Assembly: GCF_052857255.1 (NCBI RefSeq)
Contig: NC_135502.1
Span: 185,439,806-185,503,805, forward strand
Length of the DNA stretch: 64,000 bases
Reading direction: 5' to 3'
DNA from: Amblyomma americanum
Taxonomy: Eukaryota; Arthropoda; Arachnida; Ixodida; Ixodidae
A program made the translations under genes and the position numbers. The notes under the pieces are model-generated. The model had not been told where the DNA came from and searched no databases. It was given only the letters and a program-made list of their open reading frames with translations. Shown piece by piece: positions 11,300 to 22,063 of this stretch; the stretch's first letter is position 1, and each line of letters opens with the position of its first letter.

Positions 11300-12193
11300 A
11301 TGTCGCGTTGTTGTGCGTGCCGATCGCGGGTTCCCGACAATGGGCCGCATATGACCTGTTCAGAATGCCAATTTACTTTTCATCTGGGTGCATGTTCTGG
11401 TATAAGTGACGAAATATGGAATTCCAAACGCGGTTCTTTCAAGAAATCTTGGAAGTGTGACCGGTGTAGCAAGGGTTCACGAAGCGATGACTCGGAGAGC
11501 CCCAACTTAGACAGCGACTTAGCAGCGCACTTGCTAGCAATTCAGACCAAACTCGATACTCTTCTAGCTCTCCCTAAACTGGTAGACGCACTTGACTCCA
11601 GCGTGAAGTTCCTGTCAGACAAGTTCGATGAATTTCAGGATCGTCTTCAAATTCAAGAGCAAGCGACAAAAAAACTAGCCGAACGCATGGATCAGATAGA
11701 AAAGGCCGACTCTTCCAGTGAACTGCAACAGATAATGCAAGATGTAGATAACCTGGAGTGGCGTAGCCGTCGCAACAACATTGAATTTCACGGCATTCCT
11801 GAAACTGAAAACGAGAACTTGCTCGAAAAAATAAATGAATTAGCCCCTAGACTGGATATTCAGCCACTAACTAAGCAAGATATCACCGCACTACATCGGC
11901 TTCCTGCGAAACAAGGCAAAACACGGGGCATCATTGCTCGCTTCGTCAGTCATGAACATCGTGACGCCTGGCTGGCAAAGCGACAGACACTAAGGAATGA
12001 ACCTGGTGAGATGTTTATGTGCGAAAACATGACAAGGCTTTCCCGTAGTCTTCTGACAAAAACGAAGGAGTGGGCGAAGAACGCAGGCTACGCTTTCGTA
12101 TGGCACACGAACGGAAAAGTGCTAGTCCGGAAGAAGAGCGGAGATAATGCTGTGGTGATTCGCACGGTTCAGGATCTTGATGATCTGCAGTGA
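11300..12193 (+). CDS. Element A ORF1: PHD finger / coiled-coil / RRM-like RNA-binding protein
   Basis: 297 residues. I chose the ATG at 11300 because it directly precedes the zinc-binding region and lies downstream of the 5' UTR repeats; the frame is open upstream through UTR sequence. Residues 4-56 form a PHD-type zinc finger with C4, C7, C20, C23, H28, C32, C53 and C56. Residues ~73-155 are a charged, leucine-rich coiled coil, the likely oligomerisation region. From ~155 (RRNNIEFHGIP) to the end is an L1-ORF1-like RRM and C-terminal domain, including a GIIARF strand and GYAFVWHTNGKVLVRK. PHD fingers in ORF1 are known in CR1-group elements. The protein should coat element RNA; chromatin reading by the PHD finger is possible. 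No internal stops; TGA at 12191-12193. Confidence 0.9.
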   Translation: MSRCCACRSRVPDNGPHMTCSECQFTFHLGACSGISDEIWNSKRGSFKKSWKCDRCSKGSRSDDSESPNLDSDLAAHLLAIQTKLDTLLALPKLVDALDSSVKFLSDKFDEFQDRLQIQEQATKKLAERMDQIEKADSSSELQQIMQDVDNLEWRSRRNNIEFHGIPETENENLLEKINELAPRLDIQPLTKQDITALHRLPAKQGKTRGIIARFVSHEHRDAWLAKRQTLRNEPGEMFMCENMTRLSRSLLTKTKEWAKNAGYAFVWHTNGKVLVRKKSGDNAVVIRTVQDLDDLQ

Positions 12194-12236
12194 TTATTCT
12201 TGGCAAGTTTGTTTTTCTTTGAAATTTTCTTCCACA

Positions 12237-15051
12237 ATGAAAAACCTGCCCACACTTTGTTTTTCATCTTAATGCCAGGAGTTTACGCAACAAGTATGAT
12301 GAAGTAATTTCTTTTTTGTCGGAACCTAATCATTCCTATGACATCATTTGTTTTACAGAGACTTGGTTCTCATGTGATGACGAGTGTTTTTCACTTTCCG
12401 GATATGATGTTGTATCTGCATGTCGCTGTAGGAGGCGTGGTGGTGGTATCGCTGTATACATCCGATCAAAGCTTAATTATAAGGTACTTCCGGAGTTCAA
12501 GATAATTGGCGATAATTATGAATGCATAGTTATACAGTGTCGTGGTATGATTTTCTCTGTCATGTACCGTCCTCCATCAGGCGTTCTCCGTGACTTTATG
12601 CAGTTTACTGAAAAGATACTTGAACTCAGTGTTCAGCTGAAGTCTGAAAGCGTTCTTGTGGGTGATTTCAACCTGAATGCTTCCCTTGACAATCAAGCCT
12701 ACTTACAATTCAAAGAGTTATACGAGTCTTATGGTTGCTCCAACGTAATCACCACACCGACAAGAATTACACCAAGTTCCCAAAGTATTCTTGATCTGTG
12801 CGTTACAAGTTTCCCTCGTGAGAATGTAAAATCAGGCACCCTGGTCTGCAGTTTAAGCGATCATTTGCCAATATATTGTGTGTTACCCTGCAAACACACA
12901 GTCGCCCCCGAACACAAAGTATTAATTAGAGATTACTCCGAGTACAATGTTAACAAGTTTAGGGACATGCTGACAAATGTTGACTGGAACATAATTTTGG
13001 AGCTCTCGAACCCCGATGCCGCTTACGACGCTTTCCTTTCATGCTTTGTATCTGCTTATAACACATGTTTTCCCCTCAAGCCCCGAAAAAAGAACAAAAA
13101 AGTACGAAAGCCCTGGATTTCTCGTGAATTGTTTCAAAGAATCAAACAGAAAAACCGACTTTTCCAAACATTCTTGCAAACAAAAGATGAAAGTGACTTT
13201 CATGCATTCAAGAAAGTACGAAATCTGCTAAATTCAGACTTAAAAAAAGCAAAGCTCAAATACTACACACATAAATTTACACAGGTGAACGGTAATACAC
13301 GACTGGTATGGCAAACCATGAGAGAGTTAATCTATAAGAATGCAGAAACAAAAAAAGTGAAATTTCGGAATGCCGATCTGTCTGAAGCAGAGGTTTCAAA
13401 CCTGTTTAATGAGCATTTTCTCGCTGCTGGTGCTCCTTTAGCCGACGCAACAAATGTCCCTTCTTCTACACCTTGGGAAAATTATGTCACTGCAAGTAAT
13501 CCGAATACAATATTTTTGTCCCCCACTGATTTCAGCGAGGTGCAAGATATAATTATGTCTCTAAAAGACGGTTGTGCATCTGGCACTGATGAGATCAGAC
13601 CAAAACCACTGAAGGCTGTGAGTCAAATAGTTAGTACTCCTATTGCACACATCTGCAATCTTATAATGGAAAAGGGAGTTTTCCCAGCCAAAATGAAACT
13701 TGCTCGTGTGACGGCTATACACAAGGGAGGCTCTTTCGATGACGTGAACAATTACAGGCCGATCTCTGTGCTTTCTGTATTTTCGAAAATAGCTGAGCAT
13801 ATTATAAACAAAAGGCTTGTTGGATTTCTAACCTCGCAAAATATTATCGTAAGGCAACAGTTCGGCTTCCAGAAAAACAAATCTCCAGAAACAGCACTAC
13901 TTGGAATAAAAGATGAAATTCTGCACAATATCGAAAACAAGGCATTAACTCTGGGTATATTCCTCGATTTTAGAAAAGCGTTCGACAGTGTCCAACATGA
14001 TATACTTATAAAAAAGCTTCAGCATTACGGTGTCAGGGGTATAGCTGGTACTCTCCTCATGAGTTATTTAACTTCACGTGAGCAGTATACTGTCATCAAT
14101 GGTGAATGTTCAGAGACAAACACTCTGTTGTATGGTGTACCACAAGGGTCCATCCTAGGGCCAGTCTTATTTCTCATCTATATTAATGATATTGTAAATA
14201 TACCGGGTGCCTCGAATTTGGTTTTATATGCGGACGACACCAATGTGTTCTTTTCGGGTAGGGATTTAGATGCGCTGTTCAGAAAGGCGAACAATTGGAT
14301 GTTGGGCTTAACCTCATGGCTGGGAAGTAACCGGCTCGCATTAAACATAAACAAAACAAAGTATGTACTCTTTCGTTCCAAAGGTACAGAAATGTATACA
14401 ATTCCGTGTTTAAAATTTAATGGCCTGGACATACAACAGTCTTCTACTACCAGATTTCTAGGTGTGACATTCCACGAAAATCTCTTATGGAATGCTCACA
14501 TCCACACACTTAGAACTGATCTCTCTCGTGCCTTAGGCATCTTAAACAGACTGAGGTGTTACCTGCCAGCTTCTATCAAACGACTAGTGTACTACTCCCT
14601 TATACATTCACGTTTTAGCTATTGTTCTCTTGTGTGGCAAACCACAACGAAAACAAATTTAGATTCCTTACTATCAATACAAAAAAGAGCAATACGCGCT
14701 ATCAGTAACTTAGAGCTGTCCTCTAGTTGTGCGCCCTACTATAGATCACATAGAATACTCCAAATGCCTCAGTTCTACAAATACAGACTAAGCCTGGAAG
14801 TTTACCGCCAATACCGGTTGGATAAATCTACCTTTGAAACAAAATACCAAGAAAAAAGAAGTGTGTACGATTTAAGAAAAAGCATCATAGTCAAGCCCCG
14901 AGCTCGAACAAACTATGGACATCAAAGATTAAGCTGTCAGATAGCAGATTTACTAAACAACTATCCCGTCATTCACGACCTATTAACTGAAAATCTTTCA
15001 TTAAGCAGGTTTAAGAAAACACTCAAGGGATTATTCTTAACGGAAGACTAG
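12237..15051 (+). CDS. Element A ORF2: AP endonuclease and reverse transcriptase, one frame offset at the start
   Basis: The endonuclease/RT frame is open from 12241 to the TAG at 15049-15051 (about 935 codons) but has no ATG before the endonuclease core. The only suitable ATG, at 12237, is one base out of frame and hits TAA after 11 codons. The two frames meet at the T5 run near 12260-12264, just before HLNARS. Endonuclease landmarks: NARS from 12271, TETW, GDFN (12661-12672), SDHLPI from 12856. RT landmarks: NYRPISVLSVFSK, FLDFRKAFDS, GVPQGSILGP, catalytic YADD (14227-14238), then a thumb and C-terminal region. It nicks target DNA and reverse-transcribes the element RNA. The offset may be a one-base insertion, a sequencing indel in the T run, or a +1 frameshift. 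Confidence 0.88.
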
Positions 15052-15457
15052 TGTGTTATGTTTTCATGTTTTTCTTCTTGTTTTCAATTTTATGTTCCAT
15101 GTGCTTCAAGTTCGATAGTTTACATATATTTTATGTTTGGAAGTGTTTTGTTAACATGTATTGCTAGCAGAAGTTGCTGCACTTATTCTTGTACTCTGTT
15201 TCCTGTACATATTCTTGCACTGTAAAAAATATATATATATATATATAATAAGGGGGTTGGGGGATACAGTTTCATCTAAGACATTTCTCTGCATGTAAAC
15301 TCTGTTGAAACTCTGCATGAGTGTCAAACCGCTGCTTGCCACAGGGTGGCGTGACCTCGTCAGGCACTTTTCCGCCTTTTGTCACGTCCCCCAAGACAAT
15401 AGTCTTGTATTATTGTCTTGAATAAAAAAATGATTGATTGATTGATTGATTGATTGA
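15052..15457 (+). other. 3' UTR of element A with terminal hairpin, AATAAA and (TGAT)n tail
   Basis: About 400 bp without coding sequence. It contains an (AT)n run near 15229-15247 and a perfect 10-bp stem CAAGACAATA/TATTGTCTTG with a 9-nt loop at 15392-15420. An alternative 6-bp hairpin CAAGAC-AATA-GTCTTG uses the same left arm. AATAAA follows at once (15421), then (TGAT)n at 15431-15456. Hairpin plus short tandem tail is the recognition design known for L2/UnaL2-type elements; I infer the same role. Confidence 0.65.
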
Positions 15458-17374
15458 AACTCTTTCGTGTTTTTGGTTCAGATTGTTGGTTTTTTTCTAC
15501 CTGGCTGCATTGCTCACAAGAACGCCTGGATTACCGACAGCGACCTGAAAACGCTGAACAGATGTAATACCGAGAATTACGATGCTACAACGAACATCGA
15601 GCAACACGGCATCAGCCGCTGTGGCAACGGTCCACCGCTGTACACGGGCCTCGGAGTAACATGGGAGCCCCTGCGACATCGACGTCAAACTGCTTTAAAC
15701 AGAGTCACGCTCCGTACATCGGAACGGGACATGGTGGCAACGTGAGCGAGATGACGTTGATGAACTATTTCGTCTTTTTGGTTCAGATAGTTGGTTTTGT
15801 TCTACCTTGCTGCATTGCTCATGAGAACGCCAGGATTACCGACAGCGACCTGAAAACGCTGAAGAGATGTAACTCCGAGAGTTATGAAGCTACATGGAAC
15901 ATCGAGCAACACGGCATCAGCCCCGGTGGGAACAGTCCACCGCTCTGCTAAGCCCTCGGAGCAACATAGGAGCCGCTGCGACATTGACGTCAAAACGCTT
16001 TAAACATAGTCACGCTCCGTTCATTGTAACGGGGCATGGTGGCACCATGAGCGAGATGACGTTGAGGAACTATTTCGTCTTTTCAGTTGAGATTGTTGGT
16101 TTTGTTCCACCTGGCTGCATTGCTCATGAGAAGGCCTGGATTACCGACAGCGACCTGATACGCTGAACAGATGTAATTCCGAGAGTTACGATGCTACAAG
16201 GAACATCGAGCAACACGGCATCAACCCCTGAGGGAACAGTCCACCGCTGTACAGGGGCCTCGGAGTAACACGGGAGCCGCTGCGACAGCGACGTCAAACT
16301 GCTTTAAACAGAGTCACGCTCCGTTCGTCGGAATAGGGCATGGTGGCACCGTGAACGAGATGACGTTGAGGAACTATTTCGTCTTTTTGGTTCAGATTGT
16401 TATTTGTGTTTCTATCTGGCTGCATTGCTGACGAGAACGCCTCGATTACCGACAGCGACCTGAAAACGGTGTACAGCTGTAATACCGAAAGTTACGATGC
16501 TACAAGGGACATCGAGCAACACGGTTCAGCCGCTGTGGGAACGGTACACTGCTGTTCCCGGCCCTCGGAGTAACATGGGAGCCGGTGCGACATCGACGTC
16601 AAACTGCTTTAAACAGAGTCACGCTCCGTACATCGGAACGGGACATGGTGGCAACGTGGGCGAGATGACGTTAAGGAACTATATCGTCTTTTTGGTTCAG
16701 ATTGTTGCTTTTTATCCCCTTGGATGCATTGCTCATGTGAACGCCTGGATTACCGACAGCGACCTCAAAACGCTATACAGCTTTAATACCGAGAGTTACG
16801 ATGCTGTAAGGAACATCGAGGATCACGGCATCAGCCCCTGTGGGAACGGTCCACTGCTCTCCACTGCCCTCGGAGTAAATGGGAGCCGCTGCAACATCGG
16901 CGTCAAACTGCTTTCAACAGAATCGCGCTCCGTTGATCGGAATGGGTCATGGTGGAACCGTGAGCGAGATGACGTTGAGGAACTATTTCGTCTTTTTGGT
17001 TCAGATTGTTGGTTTTGTTCTACCTGGCTGTATTGCTCACGAGAACGCCTGGATTACTGACAGCGACCTGAAAATGCTGAACAGATGTAATGCCGAAAGT
17101 TACGATGCTAGATGGGACATTGAGCAACACGGCATGAGCCCCTGTGGGAACAGTCCACCGCTTTCCCCGGCCCTCGGAGTAACATGGGAGCCGCTGCGAC
17201 ATCGACATCAAACTGCTTTAAACAGAATCAAGCTACGTTCCTCGGAACGGGGCATGGTGGCGCTTTGAGGGAGATGACGTTGAGGAACTATTTCGTCTTT
17301 TTGGTTCAGATTGTTGGTTTTGTTCTATCTGGCTGCATTGCTCGTGTGAACGCCTGGATTACCGACATAGACCT
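15458..17374 (+). repeat. Satellite block 2, ~305-bp monomers
   Basis: About six monomers between element A and element B copy 2. The first monomer continues the one broken by element A: its unusual AATACCGAGAATTACG and ACAACGAACATCG variants match the intact monomer at 28561-28790. Relative to the second macro-unit, the order then skips one monomer near 15735, a sign of unequal exchange. The last monomers match 30611-31100 at a constant offset of 13,732. The block ends in GACCT (17370-17374), the left copy of the element B target-site duplication. Confidence 0.95.
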
Positions 17375-17411
17375 TTTATTTTTTTTTACCGACAATGACC
17401 GACGCTGCATT

Positions 17412-17759
17412 TTCGGCAGCGGCGGCAGCACCCTGCAATCACCGCTAATTTTCGGCACTGTCTCCACGTTGTCGCAGGAATAGACGCTGGTTTCGGACAT
17501 AGTAGTGCCTGCCGCTTGGGCCCGTGACGAGTTTCGCCATCGTGGTGAGCTGCAAGAAGGATCATCTGCCGACATTTTCGGAAGCTTTGACCAACCTGAC
17601 CGGGCTGCCTCGTACTGCGGGACTACTGCGCAGGCGCCATTTTCAGCGGACCACATCAAGATAAATAGCGTGCCTTCCTGCGGCGGCGGTCATTTCGGCA
17701 GCGGCGGCAGCACCCTGCAATCACCGCTAATTTTCGGCACTGTCTTCACGTTGTCGCAG
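17412..17759 (+). promoter_or_regulatory. Tandem 5' UTR repeats of element B copy 2
   Basis: A 66-bp segment starting TTCGGCAGCGGCGGCAGCAC and ending GTTGTCGCAG occurs at 17412-17477 and 17694-17759, exactly 282 bp apart. The first copy is followed by GAATAGACGC, the second by GTTAGTAATT. The last copy thus makes CAG|GTTAGT, close to the splice donor consensus. Same layout as in elements A and C. I infer promoter function from the 5' position and the repeat arrangement. Confidence 0.65.
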
Positions 17760-17833
17760 GTTAGTAATTAAGTCAAACACTTTTCGCATAGTGCTGTTGC
17801 TGCTTCTGCTGCCGAAAAATTTTGCTCCTTGCA

Positions 17834-18714
17834 ATGTCAATATTGTGTCCAACATGTCATCTGTCTATATCTGACGACTGTGTTGTAGAGTGTAGCGAAT
17901 GTCGTCGCATGTATCATTTAGGAAAGTGTGCAGGAATCACAGAAAAATCTTTCGAAGGTAAAAATGCTGCACAGAAGGAAACCTGGCGGTGTCCGCCCTG
18001 CCGTAGTCCGGGACCAGCTTCCGTAGAAAGTAATAACCATGATAGTTCAGATATGAAAGCAATTCTGTCTTCCATTAACAAGAAGCTTGATAGTCTTCTG
18101 ATTTTGACAGAAAAGGTTCAAAAGATGGAGCATGTCAAACAAATTTGACGATCTTGAAAAACAATCAGTCGCCAGGACAATGAAATAAAGAGCTAAGAAA
18201 GAAGGTAGCAGAACTGGAGCCAAAAGATGCTACTCGCGCAACCGCACAAAGTGATCTTGAGCGACAGACAAATGAGCTGGAATACAGAAGCAGAAGGCTG
18301 AACTTGGAAATTCATGGGGTCCGTGTAGTGCCGCATAAAAACCTGATTGCATCATTAAACACAGTCGCTGACAAACTTAAAGTTCCTTATGTAGTCGAAC
18401 AGGACGTGGTATCTGTTTATAGGCTACCAGAAAGACCAGAGACAAAACCAGGAAAAATTGTTCACTTTGTTCAGCAACAAATAAGGGATGCGTGGTTAAC
18501 GAACAAAAGTAACCTGAAACAGTCTGACCCGATGGTTTTCATTCAAGAGAATCTGACGCGGCACTGCCGGGAACTGCTCCGTGAATAAAAGAAGATGGCT
18601 AAGGCTGAAGGCTACGAATACGTCTGGTATAGCCACGGTAAGGTTCTGGTGCGGAAGACGAAAGGAGCACGTGCTGTTCACATTGGGAGCTATGCTGACC
18701 TTAACCGACTCTAG
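17834..18714 (+). pseudogene. Element B copy 2 ORF1 remnant: PHD finger / coiled coil / RRM-like
   Basis: Begins with an ATG and a clear PHD finger (CPTC, then CVVECSEC, YHLGKC, WRCPPC). A lysine-rich coiled coil follows, then an RRM-like part (LEIHGVRVV, KIVHFVQQQIRDAWL, EYVWYSHGKVLVRK), ending with TAG at 18712-18714. Lesions: a 14-bp deletion between CAT repeats near 18133 (AGTCTACAGTTCAT is present in copy 3), a frame break near 18165-18190, and an in-frame TAA at 18586-18588. The TAA is shared with copy 3, while the deletion is private. Same domain order as element A ORF1. Confidence 0.9.
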
Positions 18715-18756
18715 ACAAGCTAATCACCGTTATGTTCTTTTGTGAAAGTAACTTCA

Positions 18757-21627
18757 ATGACAAATCGCTATTATTATCTGCCAAATGACCTAGACGACAT
18801 TGTATGTCGGCTACCTCCTAATTCATGCAGATGCGTGCACCTAAATGCGAGGTCGAATAGAAATAAAGTCTCGTGCCTAGAAGAGTTTTTCACTGAATTT
18901 TCATTCCAATACTCCGCCATAATGCTGACTGAAACATGGAGCACTAACAAATGCGACGTCTTTAGACTGTCCAATTAGAGGAAATTTTATTTAAATCGCA
19001 TGCACGGCCGTGGTGGGGGTATTGCTTTGTTAGTTTACGAAAGCGTTGAATGTCAGCCATCCGATTATTTTACCCAGACAAATCCTGATTATGAAATGCT
19101 TTCTGTACGTGCAAACAATAACGTGTTTTCAGTTTGTTATCGTCCACCAAATGGCGATATTGCAAAGTTTCTTGATTTTTATGATCAATTCCCTTCATAT
19201 ATGGCCGAAAATAAGTATACATTAATTGCTGATGGAGACTTTAATATTGACGTCAGTTCTACAGGCTCTGTTAGCCGTGACTTTAATACTATCATACTGT
19301 CTAATGGTTTCATAATTACAATTAACATACCCACGAGAGTGGCACTTGAATACGGGTCAGTCCTAGATCTTTTTATTACAAATTTGTCTGAGAATAATAT
19401 TAGGTCAGGTGTTTTGTCATGTTGTATCAGTGACCATCTTCCAATATTTTTATGTGCGGAGCTATTGACACAAAGTAGAGCAAAGCCTCGAATAATAAAG
19501 TTTCAGTTAATTGCACCTGTGGCGCTCAGTGCATTTCGTAACAGTCTATTGCAGGCAGATTGGAGCGATGTAAGAAAATCTCTTGACGCAAACAATGCTT
19601 ACGATAAATTTATTACAATATTCAAGCGATTATATCACTTGAATTTTTCGTTAAAAGAGCGCAGATTAAATTGCAAAACACGAAAACCATGGATAACGCC
19701 GGAGATGCGTCATCAAATGAAAACAAGAGATAAACTTTACCAAACATTTCTACATACTCATTTACTGGAGGACTGGCTGGCCTTCAAGTCTTATCGTAAC
19801 AAACTTACAAAACGCCTGCGATTCGCGAGAACTCAGTATCAATCCACATATCTTGAAGTTCCTGGCAATCGTTCTGATGTACTGTGGTCTAGATTAAACA
19901 CACTTCTTCATCGCGGCCATTGTACCGCCCCTGTTTCCAAACTAGAAGTAGACGGTATAGATATGGGTGGATCAGATTTGGCTGACGCATTTAATAATTT
20001 TTTCACTGGTATGAAAACGACCGGAACCCCGGATGATGCGTGCGAATACGTAAGTGCTCACAACGCTCGGTCATTGTACTTGTGTCCTGTCACCGCCCAC
20101 GAAGTCTTATCAACAATAAAAAGTATAAAAAATAGCGCCAGTTGTGATATCGACGGAATTCAAATACGTCCTGTCAAAGAGGTGTCTGGTGTTATCGCGC
20201 CGATTTTAGCCGTAATCCTTAACATTTGTTTAACTAACTCTGTTTTTCATTTAAATATGCAAATAGCAAAAGTGACCGTACTTTACAAAAAAGTTGACAG
20301 AAATAACTTTGGCAATTACAGACCCGTGTCTATCTTGCCTGTGTTCTCAAAGGCCTTCGAAAAAATTCTGCACACTCGATTTTCAAGTCTCATTGATAAA
20401 TATAATTTATTCACACTTAACCAATTTGGTTTTCGGAAAAATAAATCAGTTGAACTGGCGCTCGTGGAGCAAAAAGAGTATATTCTTAAACAATTTGAAA
20501 ATAAGACACTCGTTCTCGGTATTATTATTGATTTTTCAAAGGCCTTTGATTTAGTAAGCCATAAAATATTGTTGAAGAAATTGCATTGCTATGGTATTCG
20601 TGGACAAGCCCTAACGCTTATCGACTCTTATTTATCGAACAGACAGCAGCTCGTTCAGATAAGCGACTCTATTTCCGGAGTGAAACCTTTGCTGTGTGGA
20701 GTACCACAGTGCGGTATTCTAGGCCAACTATTATTTAATATCTATCTTAAAGAAATTGTAAATATAAATTGCGAGGCGAAATACATAATATATGCTGATG
20801 ATACCAGCATACTTTTTTCAGGGCATGACATTCATGAGCTTATCAGAACTTGTAATCACACAATGAAAACACTAGAGTGATGGTCAGCGGCAAATGCTCT
20901 GCGTATTAAGGAAAATAAAACAAAAGCTGGTATATTCCGACCAAAAAATAAAATTATTCCACCTCATGAAAACATAGTACTGAGTACTAACACTATTGAA
21001 ACAGTTGACCAGTTTAAATGTCTGGGCATATTTTTTTCCGCGAATATGAGTTGGGATTACCACGTAAGACATGTTCTGCAAAAATTAGCTCAGGTGACAG
21101 GTGTAATTGGTCGCCTTCGATACTTACTTCCGAAAGGAATCAAGCTTCTACTCTATCATTCGCTTTTTAGCTCTCATTTAAATTATTGCCACCTAGTATG
21201 GGGTACAACGACGGCCACAAATCTAAATCAAATATACTTGTTTCAGAAAAAATGTATTAGGCATATTTTCAATGCACCTTTTGCAGCATCTACTAATGTT
21301 TTATTCTGCATTTCAGGAAAAGTTAAAATACACCAGACATAAAATTACACGTTAAGCAGAAAATTCAAATTTGAAACTTGTAAGAACATAAATTTGAGTG
21401 TTCTGGCCAATTTAAGAAGTAGGCATTTAAATTATCCCACGCGTCATGGAGAAAAGTGGGAAGTAGACACAGTACGATTAAACTTCGGAAAAGAGCGCTT
21501 GTCTTACACTCTTCCGTCCCTCCTCAATCACTATGACCTTAACAATTTTGACTTATTTGATTGTTCATATCAGGATATCCGCAAGTTATACACAGTGATG
21601 TATAACTCTGATATTTCCACTACTTAA
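18757..21627 (+). pseudogene. Element B copy 2 ORF2: endonuclease/RT with three in-frame stops
   Basis: One frame runs the whole 957 codons from ATG 18757 to TAA 21625-21627 with no frameshift, but it is interrupted by TAG 18976-18978, TGA 20878-20880 and TAA 21340-21342. Landmarks: CVHLNARS, TETW, GRGGGIALLV, a GDFNID motif, SDHLPI (endonuclease); NYRPVSILPVFSK, IIDFSKAFD, GVPQCGILG and YADD at 20791-20802 (RT); and a C-terminal region ending near NSDISTT. The glycine of GVPQG is a cysteine in all three copies. ORF2 starts 42 bp after ORF1, similar to element A. The start of ORF2 is in frame here, unlike elements A and C. Confidence 0.9.
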
Positions 21628-22063
21628 CACTGGTTATACTACAAACTTTGTCTCGTTTATCAAATCCATAACCGTATTGAATTGTTTCATCTGGTTGTAT
21701 GTAATTATCTGTAACAAATTGATTTCTATATTGTATTTTCCTGTACATTCAGTGTATTTATTCTACACATTTTGTAATTTGATAGCATTTCAGATATTCA
21801 TTTTTCTAAGAAACTGTTTTGTATTCATTTTTGACGACTGTAAAAACTGCCTTCTGTATTACCTTAGCATTTCCTTTACTTAGTGTGTGCCCTATAGTCT
21901 GTCAAGTTTCAATTTTTGATTTATTTTACGGTAGGGCTGTTACCGCTCCGAAATGTTTTCATGGGACTGTGGCCTAGTCAAGCTGTTCTGAAAAACAGCT
22001 TTTTGTCGCAGCTCTTCTTTCTGTATCACTGACAGAATGAAAATAAAGATTGATTGATTGATT
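21628..22063 (+). other. 3' UTR of element B copy 2 with hairpins and (GATT)n tail
   Basis: About 435 bp, AT-rich, no gene. Hairpin AAGCTGTT/AACAGCTT lies at 21980-22001 and TTCTGT/ACAGAA at about 22019-22037. AATAAA and (GATT)4 (22048-22063) follow. The short hydrophobic ORF in this region (21677-21883) repeats in all copies but is AT-rich UTR, not a gene. Confidence 0.6.

Larger units (their letters stand above)
10568..15457 (+). mobile_element. Element A: near-intact CR1/L2-type non-LTR retrotransposon
   Basis: About 4.9 kb. Order: 5' UTR with 2.2 tandem copies of a 278-bp unit, ORF1 (PHD finger, coiled coil, RRM-like), ORF2 (endonuclease plus reverse transcriptase), 3' UTR with an (AT)n run, a 10-bp stem hairpin, AATAAA, and a (TGAT)n tail. 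There are no LTRs and no integrase. The satellite before (ends GTGAGCGACAT) and after (starts AACTCTTTCGTG) matches the uninterrupted monomer at 28561-28601 in the next macro-unit. That comparison shows about 10 bp (GACGATGACC) missing and no target-site duplication. Of the elements here it has the fewest lesions, so it is probably the youngest or close to it. Confidence 0.95.
17375..22063 (+). mobile_element. Element B copy 2: full-length but defective CR1/L2-type non-LTR retrotransposon
   Basis: About 4.7 kb. It has a T-rich 5' junction, 1.2 copies of a 282-bp 5' UTR unit, a broken ORF1 with a PHD finger, ORF2 with three in-frame stops, a 3' UTR with two hairpins, AATAAA and a (GATT)4 tail. 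GACCT flanks both sides (17370-17374 and 22064-22068). Element B resembles element A in 5' repeat start, ORF1 domain order, ORF spacing and tail, so they are related families. Satellite context on both sides is the same as for copy 3. From short stretches compared by eye, copies 2 and 3 differ at roughly 1-2% of positions. Confidence 0.95.

Noticed and set aside
15229..15247. (AT)n run in the element A 3' UTR as a regulatory site
   Set aside because: Ordinary microsatellite; nothing around it suggests function.
17505..17771. 88-residue ORF in the element B 5' UTR as a separate gene
   Set aside because: It spans the spacer and second copy of the UTR repeat and is glycine/serine-rich by composition. 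Nothing indicates a protein.
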